Of a stretch of DNA of 64,000 bases, positions 49,201 through 59,400 are shown piece by piece. The stretch spans positions 4,588,001-4,652,000 of the forward strand of contig NC_134767.1 of the NCBI RefSeq assembly GCF_050436995.1. The letters run 5' to 3'. Position 1 is the stretch's first letter, and each line of letters starts with the position of its first letter. Under the pieces are notes generated by a model. That model did no database searches and had not been told where the DNA came from. It worked only from the letters and a program-made list of their open reading frames with translations. The DNA comes from Anticarsia gemmatalis (lineage: Eukaryota; Arthropoda; Insecta; Lepidoptera; Erebidae). The translations under genes were made by a program, and so were the position numbers.

Positions 49201-49533
49201 TAGGCCTTAAGTCCACCACGCTGGTCAATTGCGGGTTGGGGACTTTGCATACCTTCAAGAACTGTTCTAAAGAACTGTCAAGCATGCAAGGTTGCATCAC
49301 GATTATTTCTAATTACACACATAACTTCAAAAAGTCATTGGTGTGTTGCCTTGGGTCCGAACTTGCGACCACTGGCGTGGAAAGTATGAACTGGCCTTTC
49401 CATTCGGCTATCTCTGATAAAAACCAAAACTTATTTAAATGTTTTTATTTTCTTTCAGGTGGAATACTGGATGCATATCTGCAATGTATGTCCCCGAATT
49501 TATCCCTGGTTGGGCAATCCGCTTGGTATATGA
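46280..49533 (+). CDS. Chitin deacetylase-like protein, group V, divergent (array gene 5)
   Basis: Secreted CE4 deacetylase, the most divergent of the array. Coding exons: 46280-46462, 47101-47413, 47748-48009, 48240-48426, 48892-49029, 49459-49533; phases 0,1,2,0,0; 385 residues. The ATG at 46280 is preferred (A at -3, paralogues start MKW); an in-frame ATG at 46268 would add four residues. Signal peptide about 1-14 (MKWFAFLFLPLVLA), then a basic linker and CDVEAC..PDCRC. Motifs are complete: TFDD Asp68/Asp69, HTISH His123/His127, RLPH, YDCSW Asp191, FFVHD His286. Exon 3 is two codons shorter in the loop after PMVSW (FYGGSCA). Exon 5 has a changed cysteine loop (CNPWKQADCQYRICG), and the protein ends NPLGI rather than NPLGQ. 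No clear TATA box; TATAG near 46226 is weak. Confidence 0.9.
46900..47013. repeat. 30-bp inverted repeat in intron 1 of gene 5
   Basis: 46900-46929 and 46984-47013 are inverted copies differing at one position, separated by 54 bp that contain a weaker internal repeat (GTAACACACA / GCGTTACTAC). Probably a small MITE. The right arm lies about 90 bp before the exon 2 acceptor. Confidence 0.75.
49140..49380 (+). mobile_element. Lepidopteran retroposon tail (CCCACTGCTGGGCAAAGG type), intron 5 of gene 5
   Basis: TGTCCCACTGCTGGGCAAAG, AAGTCCACCACGCTGGTC, GCGGGTTGGGGACTT, then GTCAAGCATGCAAGGTTGCA with a CACGAT word and CGAACTTGCGACCACTGGCG: the well-known order of a lepidopteran LINE/SINE 3' region. 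Related fragments occur at 6166 and 57380. Confidence 0.8.
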
Positions 49534-49573
49534 ATTTTAAACTATAAAGTGCATCAATTCGCCTATGATTTCT

Positions 49574-49579
49574 AATAAA
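49574..49579 (+). terminator. Poly(A) signal of gene 5
   Basis: AATAAA 41 nt after the stop codon, followed by T-rich sequence. Confidence 0.7.
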
Positions 49580-50164
49580 TTATATTTTCTACTTATGTTT
49601 CATTATGTTGACACTTCATACCTTTAAAAACTGAAATATCAATGTTTTAAGCGAAATAGAAAGTTTTACCGATACCCATGAAAGTACTACTGCCAGACTT
49701 TTGCAAGAATCTTTCCGCCGATAAGAGAACAGGGTAACGCCCAAAAATCTTTACAAAAATTATCAGATTTTTTAAATCCGACTGATACAAGATATTATAT
49801 CTTTGATCACATGTGATATCATATTTTTTAATTCTATTCGGGGACCTTTTCAATTATGTATCATACTATAAGTTAAAATAACTATATCAATTACTGTTTA
49901 AATTTAATTGATTCCTAATCTTATCAGATGATATAGTAGTATAGTAGGAAACAGAAAAACGCGGTTCTTCCGTACCTTTGATTGATGTAATAAAGAACAC
50001 CGTCAAATAAGTTCCCAGAATTTGTATCAGGAATTAATATCAAAAATGTTCATAAATTACCGGCGGCCGATAAATAATATTATCTTTCAAATCAATGCTA
50101 TGATAATGATTGATAACGATCTAATCGTCATTCGGTTGCTGTTTTAAGTTAACTGTGTATAAAG

Positions 50165-50348
50165 GTGACAAGGAAAATAATAATATATAATAATCTTATA
50201 GTATTTGGTCACTACGGACCAATAATTTCTATAGATTTTACTCACTCATTACGAAGCCAAATTGTGGCTATGTCTCAAATACTATAAGATTATTATATAT
50301 TATTATTTTCCTCGTCACATTAGTTACCAGTAATTTCTATAGATTTTA
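50165..50348. mobile_element. Inverted-repeat element with offset 22-bp direct repeats
   Basis: Arms 50165-50207 and 50276-50318 are 43-bp inverted copies with one mismatch (GTGACAAGGAAAATAATAAT...). A 22-bp word, CCAATAATTTCTATAGATTT(TA), at 50219-50240 recurs with one change at 50327-50348, once inside the loop and once just outside the right arm. The layout suggests a foldback inversion or an unequal duplication. Confidence 0.75.
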
Positions 50349-52730
50349 ATTTCATATTTGTTTTGATAATATTTGTATATGATATTCTTATTCTCTGGAT
50401 GATTCTTAACCCTTTGACCGCCACGATCGGCTATACTCGACATATCAGAAATTGCGACGAAAAAATAAAGCGTCGTGAGCATGATTTGTCGAGTATAGAC
50501 GACCGTGTCGTTTCACCATTTGACATGGTTAATAAAATAGCCTTTAGGACTCCAACGTAGGTTTTCAAGTACGTTCATTAACAAAGGTTTAGGAACTTCT
50601 TATTTCCTGACTTTGCAATCAACATACAATCAACACATAATCCATATACAATCAGTCTTGGTTATTTCAATTCGTCTCTCGGCAAACTGTATTGTCATCA
50701 ACTGATTCTACTATCTAAATTATCTAGCAGTCAATTTAGTTTATAAAGTCAAACAGACAATAAAACATATTTTTCCTAGTACATAAATTTATTTTATTTT
50801 CATTTACATCAAATAGTAACTATTCCATATCCAAAATGGTAAATACTAAGCCTTACTGCGATATTTAAAGTTAGACTACATTTTGTTCTGAAACATAATC
50901 TAAGCTTTAAACGATTACTTCTAATTACTGAGTGTAGTCTTATATTTCAAAACCGGGTATATTTATACTCTTTATTGAAATATTAGACGAAAGTGACGTC
51001 ATTTTAACTCCAATTAATATAAAATGTGAACTTTAGGGTAAGAAAGAGACATTGCATTACATTTTTTTACAGTTAATTTGACCTACTGTAAAATCCAAAC
51101 TGTTGAAATTTTATTGAAATGTTACATCATCACGAGTATAATTTTATGGTTAAAAGGTTAAACAAAGGGAGTAAAAATAGGATGAATTACTTTACTCAAT
51201 AAGTATTCAACATATGGACTGAAAATGTTTGAAAAACTTGATGTAAAATGACGTCACAATAATTCTGACTTTGAATCCCTAAATACAGATTAAGTACTTA
51301 AATATCATTGGTGATACGTTTGAGTCAATGAGAAAAATCACTTACTACTAAGTTACAATAGACAATTTCGAATATTTGACACGTTACAATAATTGGCAAG
51401 TGTAAAATTTTTATCATGTCTATTTGAGGTCTTGAAACATTTTATGAAAATTCCTTATTGTTTAAGAAGGAAGAAAGCAACTGATCAGCGCCCCTAACGG
51501 ATATCGAAAGAACTATTTTCTTCGAGTAAGTTTATGTGTTAAACGATCGCTAGTTTAGATAGAACAAACTGTAAAAATAGTGTTGAGACTGGTTTTAAAG
51601 AATCAATGTTTAACGTTATATTTACGTAAAGATCCGTTGAGTAGAACGTAAGAATGCAAAAATATTTCAAGACATATTTCAAAACCCTAAAAAGACAATT
51701 CCCTTACATTAAACACATACATTAGCTCTATTATGTTACATAATATCACTATAGAGTATTTACAATAACATCGACGGTTACATGGAAAGTTGTAGACAAA
51801 AGTTATCACTAAAAGGAATAAAGCTATCACGTTCCTAATACAATAAGTTACTAATACTAACTTACTGATTCGAATATTTACAACTGGCAGTGTAGACGGT
51901 CCTTAGAAAGACTATTATGATTAGACAGAAGAAAAAAAATTGCGCATCCAGTGGACAGACTATAGCATCCGTATTTTTTTTTAAATTATAACGAGTCTAC
52001 TTACAGTCATCCTATGCAAGTGATCCTAGTAACATGTCAGGACAAAGTCGTTTGTAGCTCACGTTTTTACTTCCACGTTACTTCGAAGTCACTTGACTTA
52101 TTTTAGATTGTATATTACGTGATGGATATATGTCACTGAAAATCTGTCATTATTATAAATGATTGGAAACAAATAAAAGAATAAACTTGATTGTGAAAAG
52201 TTTAAACGCGTTATAGTAAAAAGCTATGTATTTCTAAGAACTGTATACCGATCTTAAACTAAGCATCAATATCATGGCATGAACGAAATCATCTTCCTCA
52301 TGAGGTAGAAAATCAAATTGTGTAAACAATTACACAATAAAAAATATTTACACTCGGCACATAAATAAGAAATAATGCCTTTAACCTACAACTATAAACA
52401 TAATATTAACAGAAGCGCTATATACAACTTTGTACATTTAAAAAATAAAATAAGTTAGTAATACTGTAAATAATTTTAAAGCTTAATCTTCAGAAAATAA
52501 ATGTTTTTTTTTTAATACTAATTAAAATTAATAATCAGTCAGCGATTCGTAAAGAAAATATTTTAATCGTGAATTAAGAATTAAATAAAGATCAGAAAAC
52601 AAAAGTTCGATAATATTACACATTGAAACAGTAAAGCATTTAAAAAAAAGATTTTAATTCAGAGATTAGTTAAAAATACTTTTATGGAAGATTTAAAATG
52701 TCATTCGTTGTATAAACTGCAGAATAAAAC
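50349..52730. other. Convergent intergenic region; possible 3' UTR of the Wnt gene
   Basis: Between the 3' end of gene 5 and the Wnt stop codon. On the minus strand, AATAAA hexamers occur near 51105-51112 and 50786-50796, so a long Wnt 3' UTR is possible but not shown. No coding frame is supported; the 65-codon frame at 50363-50560 has no recognisable feature. Confidence 0.4.
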
Positions 52731-52986
52731 GGGTCTACCCACTAGTCCCGTTAAGTTGTCCCGTGGTGGGACAACTAGCTCGATTTTGACCCGGTTGTCC
52801 CGTTGCAAGACAAGGGGCACTGTTTTGGTGCCAGTTATAATAAAAATCATGGGACTAATGAGACAACGGACAAGACGGAAGGGTCAATCCCAGCAGTTCC
52901 ATTGATTTGTCCCGTGATAGGACAACTGGGACAAAATAGCGTTAGCTACCAACGGGACACCTGAACGGGACTAAAAGAATAGACCC
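52731..52986. mobile_element. 256-bp MITE with perfect 8-bp target duplication
   Basis: The termini are inverted (GGGTCTA ... TAGACCC, extended by CCCGTT / AACGGGAC blocks). The direct repeat AATAAAAC lies immediately outside on both sides (52723-52730 and 52987-52994). An 8-bp target duplication fits hAT, P or Merlin superfamilies; GG-starting ends favour Merlin-like over hAT, but this is not decided. The interior holds further GTCCCGT / ACGGGAC palindromes, such as 52751-52773. It lies about 500 bp beyond the Wnt stop codon. Confidence 0.85.
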
Positions 52987-53495
52987 AATAAAACTATAAT
53001 TACAAAGTTAGTTTCTAAAATAAATTATTTGTTCGTTAAGTCGCTTGCGTTTCGATATAAAATAGCTTCTATCAGCTTTTTATCATGTTTAAATTAAATC
53101 ATTCTTACTTGGCAGGCTTTCAATATTTAAAGTACGTATAAGTTCAGTTGAGTAAAAGCATTAAAATCAGTTACTTATAAATAAATCATTGCGTATTCCC
53201 AACAATAATATCTTCAAACACATCAAAATCATGTTCTACACCATTCAAGTCACTAACGATTTCAACACATCATCAAAACTGACATCTTTGCTTCCTACTG
53301 AACTATAAAAATGATTCTACTCGGGCCATTACAAACTTCCGAACTACGACATGTCATTTAATATATTCTCTCGCTCGCACATAATATATTATCCTCTCAC
53401 ATACCAGTGATTCTTTAGATTATAACATATTTGTCACATTTGTAAAGGCCCGATTATAAAACCATTATCAAGCATATTCAAAACTGTTTCACTCT

Positions 53496-56400
53496 TTAGT
53501 TACAAACATGATGGTCTCGTTTAAATCGGCAAATCTCGCAGTGCACTCGGCAACACCACACGAAGCGGCAACGGCATTTCTCTTCATGATCTCGTACCCT
53601 AGTCTGGTATCCTCGCCCGCAGCATAGAAGACGGCATCCGTCGAGACCAGCTGATGTTCTGTTGCATGTACGACCTCGTGTTCCCAGAATACCAAGTCTG
53701 GAAGTAGAAATATATCAATAAAATAAAAAAAACGCTTTAATACTTTGTTATTGGGCTTCTCAAGTCTAAGTAGGTATATCTGTTACTGTAAAAGCCCGAA
53801 TTGTGGTAAATCCTAAGATTTTCCGGTAAAACCTAAGATTTACCAACTCTCAATGGTAAAAGTCCGAACAATTCTTTTATTTCGAACTTTTACCACTATT
53901 CACTATACTATAATATCTATCAATAATAGTTTAGTTACGTGTTCGCCCGTTTTATATGGGTGTTACATTGTAAAAGGAAAAACTTGGGTGAATTTAATGC
54001 ACTGTCTGAACTTTGGGGCATAATAAGCGGGATGTTATTTATGTAAATCACTTCTCTTCGTGAAGTTATAGCACAACGTCGGTTTGTTAGTTCCGCTACG
54101 GGACAATAGATGACACTAGTCGTAACGTAAGTACAATTTGGTAACATTTTCGGTTAAATATTAAAAGACTTTCAAATTGTTCATATAATTTACTTACTCG
54201 TCATTAGGTTCGCAGTAATCAGGAGAATCTTCCAAGTAGACCAGGTCGGTTTTATTCGGCTTCTTCATGTCCATGTGCAATGGTCTTAGCTTTCGTATGT
54301 TCTTGCCTCTCTTGCGTTCCACCACCTGTAACGATAAGATACAGAGTCATATAAACATAAATAAAATAAACTTTAGAATTTTACCGGCACACACGCAAAT
54401 ATAGTGTGATCCACAACTAATTGTTTCGATTAATTTAATGTTTACAATGTTAATATTGGTATTGTTTATTTTTTTTAGTATGTGAATATTTGTGCATTAA
54501 AATGACTATCAAAATTACAACAGTCTGAAGATTTATAGAAAGACTAACAGCTTTTTTTTCACTAATTTTTAACGTAAAACGCTCGCTACTCGATAGTGTT
54601 CGATTATTTTTGATAATGTCGTTCGTCATACGTCACAGAATTGTCCTACTTACCTTAACATGCGAGGCTCCCTCATATCTAGTAGACAGCGCATCTCCCA
54701 CCATACGCAGTTGCGGTAATCGACGCCAGCACACCCTCACTGAGCAGGAGCCTGACATGCCGTGACACTTGCATACCCGCTGCATACGACCACGAACAGC
54801 CTGGAAGTAATACATCGACGCATTAGTATTTATAAGAAAAAATAATCTTCAGTCAGTACCAGCAATGTATCATGTTCTAGGAAATGAAATCTAAATGTTT
54901 TGTTTAGTACAAGAGTGTTGAAACATGCAATTGTATCGTTTACTTGAAGAACACAATATTTCTTCAAGTAGCATTCCATTTACCGGGTAACACAATATAC
55001 ATAACAACGTTTAATTCCGTTTTTAATGGAGACTACAAACTATAGTTACCGACCTACCCCCGGTTTTTGAGGTACGTTTAGCGGTAGTTTATCTATTCAA
55101 TAGCGTCTGAGCTCATGTAAAAATGACAGTTTGAATGACCTACTGTATAATAAACTACTACAATACAAAATACGATAACTGAAACTACCGCTAAATGTGA
55201 CTCAGAACCCGGGCACTAGTGATTCTACAAGTCGCCGACATAGTTGTCTTAGAAATAAACTTGCCAACATGAGTCGGCGGTTAATGTTTTCGGTGTGCAG
55301 ACTCCATGAAATCGACACACCTATTGGGTTTCTGTTTTTCAATGTACTTAATGTATTTGTTATTAATCTATAGTTCTTACCCTTCGACCAGCCTCGTTAT
55401 TGTGAAGATTCACAAGTCCTTCATCAGTGTTCTTGTCTTCTTTGGAGTCCGAAAAGTCTTTGCTGAACATCTCTCCGTATCTTATATCCTGGAAAAAGGA
55501 AGTTACAATTTCAATTCCTGGATGCACTTCGATTTGATTAAAAAATGTATTAGCAAAATAGCTAGAGGTTAAATTTGGCAAGAGATTGCTATTGTAATTG
55601 TTATCGAAAGTGTTAGGAAATCGTCCCACTGAATTTAGTGTGGAAGATACATTCATCGTTCACATACGATACCCTGGTCAAGTCCCAAACGGTTTAAATG
55701 TCAAGACCCCCTAAACACCAGACCTAAGACAAAATCCTATATAATTACCTCAGAACATCCTCCCCACTGCCAGTGCCTAGGTGTGCGCTTCCTGACTCGC
55801 GAATCACAGGAACACTCGTTCAGTTCCCCGCGGCTACAAGCACGAGCCACTGCATGCGCCAGCGCAGCCGCAGATAAAGCGTGCACAAATGCTGACTCAC
55901 GGGATTCTGAAAATTAATACATTACACATGAGTATAAAATATTTTTAAAGGGCTAAGATATATTAATTTTAAATATAGAGTTTAATTTCCAGCGCAAAAA
56001 CAAACAGTAAACTTTTAGTTAATGTCATTCTTGAGGCCGATAATGGACTTAGTCGAACACGTGCATAATGCATACTCTGGCTGTAGTATTGTAAAACCTG
56101 TAGAAAAATACCGGACTACTTAAATTTTGGCTCCCAATTCGTCTTTACCAAGTGATATTTTTAAGTGGCACAAAATTAATTCCAACAGACCAACACTGAA
56201 AATCCATACATAAGTCCGTTGACCTGTACCATTCCTGATGCCCAGTAACTTAGAACCCTAGCAATCCTTACAATTTCTACTTATTCTCCGATATTTGTAA
56301 AGACAGCAAGAGGGTTGGGAGGTCAACAAGACTGGTCGTGTTGTTAGTAGTTTACAGTAAACAAACTGAGCTACTCCGTCAACAACACACACACGTGATC

Positions 56401-59400
56401 CCAGTAATCGACATATTAAAATAAACATTTTACCAAAATGAAGTTCTATGAAATCTGTCTTGAAGTGAACTTGTGTTAGCTTTGATTCTGTTCAGCGGCG
56501 GAAGAACGCGTCAAATAGAAGGCAGTGTTGATTGTAATGATAAATTGTTTACTAATGAGAATAACTTGCAGGATGTATATGACATTGAGAACTTTGTACT
56601 TGAAGATTTCAATGATTTCACAAAGTAAGGACATGATATATTATAACTTTCTCCTAACGTAAAATATAGAATTTCCTTATGAACAAACTGTAGAGCTGCA
56701 CTTCATAGAATGTTAGCAAAAGTTTAAAAAGTTAACATTAAATCTTATAGTGTTTGGAAATTTAATTAACGTTTTACTAATTTACCTAGTTCTAGTACGA
56801 AAGACATGTCGATATCTGACAAAGGCAATATTATAATAAGTGATGCAACATCATTATTGAGTAAAAGACTGTAAGACCAAAAGATAAACACAATAAACCA
56901 AAATATTCCCACAAAACTTCCCAATCAATCATCTTCAATTCAACAAATGGATGCTCTAAAGATTCCAAAACATTTCATCGCAATGTCTTCCATACTTGTC
57001 GGAACATAAACAGTGATGATGACGGACATCGAGACCAACATCAAAGCATGTGGACTCCTTACATTAACTGCACTCAGCTTGGAACTTTTAGGTTTGTAGA
57101 GTTGGGTATGTATTACAGCTAAAGTGATGATTTCTAAACCTCTTTATTTGGTTTTGATGATTTTTCAGGTTGTAAAGTTGAAATAATATTGATGCTTTGA
57201 AAATTACCTCCGTAAAGAAACCTTACTTTTCTTGTGTCCATAAGATTGGCCGTTAAATCAATCATATGATTGATATAGGAACCCAATCACATTACAATTT
57301 TACAATTTATCTAGGACCTTCTTTACTTCAGAATCATCTTTACAGTTACTGGCATTATCTTTTTCACTTGCTTTTTAAAACCATTACTATCCCAACTACT
57401 TGGCAAAGGTCTACTCCCAACAAAGGAGAAGTCAGGCCTTGAGTCCACCTCGCTGGCCATTGATTTCGAACCATCGATCACTCACGTGGGAGGTGCAAGC
57501 TTACCACTTGGCTCTCTCTTATATACGCGTATACTTATACACGCATAGCTTGCTATAACTAGGGTAACGTGAGGAAATACTTACTAAACTTCAGTACCCC
57601 GCCGAATATGTCCGTGGAGTTCTCAACAGTGCTGCAGTTCCACCTGCTGTGACGGAACTGGTGCTGGCATTCTTCCACTGCTTGCACGGCACCCGTCTGG
57701 AGCACCTTTAAGATAAAGACTTTGACAATTAGAATAGGTTTAGAGCCTATATCACTCTCTACATTAACTGGTATTTTTTTAGTTATTAGCCCGTACTGTT
57801 CCACTGCAAGGCAGTGACCTCTTTTCCCACCTTCCATCATTCTATCATTTGATTGTGGCCAATCTCTTATTTCTAAGATTGCTGCGTTATCGCCTCCCGT
57901 CAAACTAGTAGTTAATCAATTCATAATCACTATTACGCTTGGGAGAATACGACAGGTCATTTCAAGGTTTCTTTCAATAGGTTTAGGGTATTTAAAAGTC
58001 CTTTCAATCTTTATTAGACAATTAACCTACTTCACAAATTCTCAGACTTAAACTTTTCAAACTAAAGTACCTACTTCATATCACAATACGATAAAAATTC
58101 AAACCACGTTATAAAAGTAATATGAGGCGTAAAACCGCGTAAAATATTATTCAAATCGGTGCTTAGTTTTACAACCGATACATTGACAGATTTTAAATGG
58201 CAAGTAAAAGGACAAGTTGGTACAAAATGAGGTTAGACTGGGTGGTCGAAACGATTTTGAATGTTGACAAGCACTTGTTTGTGACTTTACTTGCATATAT
58301 TATCACCAATTAGCTTTATGGCTCTTATGTTTTTAGAAACATGTTTTTGTTATTAAACATGTGTTTAAATATTGCTTAACTACGTCTTGGGTAAGACTAT
58401 GCATGTTCAATCTCCCTAGGTGTTCGCAGGCCAATTAGAGAGATCGATAGACTTGTCCCTTCAAGAAGTGATTTCCACTGTTCACTTTCATTTATCATCA
58501 AATCATTTTGACTATTAAATTATTTTAGAAACTAATTACCTATTATCAAAACATGATAATTTATTTCTAAATTAACATTGAACAACCATACTCTCTAAAA
58601 TTCTTAAAGAACATTTTCGTTATTTGCTTCAGGCAATTCCAGTAAATAATTTTACAAGCACTAAAGCCACCTGCTTATCTCGAATTACAGCCACAAACTA
58701 CGAAAGCCAGTCAACAGCTTTAAAATTATTTTATCTCGTAACATTTTCTGCCAGAACACTAATTAGGACATGGATGTTTGAGAAGTTCAAGTGGCTTGCC
58801 CTAGATTGTTCACCTGACGGTATTTTTACCGTGTCTCTTATATTTGCCTTGCTTTAATTAAATATACTTTTACTTAGTAACTAAATATGCTGTTAATTCA
58901 ATTTATGGAGCAACGTTGACTTTTAACTATAGACCCTATTTAAAGTAATAATATAAAATCATGCCTGGTAATACCCGAAGATGAATACAGAGGTGCATGA
59001 AATATGTGCACATTTATTTACAGTGTAAGTCCTACATAAAGGGGGGCACCTCTTTTAACTTTTGCCATGTTATATCGGGTAAGTTATCAATAAACATTGG
59101 AATGTTGTAATATAAATAAAACAAACTCAGCATCTTGCCGGACCCACGGTTCTACCTCTCTGGATCAGCAGTCGCATTCGCTACCGACCAGACCACAGAA
59201 ACTGTCAAAAATACCTTAAGTAGTATATTAACTAATCTACCCATCTTATACAAAATCCAAGGTGTAAACTCCCGTAGCACTACTCAACATAAAACTCCTT
59301 AATTAGGTGTCCATAACCTACACATAAACTAACAAGTAATTATAACAACTAACATATTAAATCATGCCATAAAATAATTTACCTATCTACTAATTAAGTT

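Noticed and set aside
53489..53695. 68-codon minus-strand frame at the Wnt 3' end.
   Set aside because: It is the wrong frame of the last Wnt exon. The +1 frame gives the cysteine-rich Wnt C-terminus with GRGYQTRV and FVWCC.
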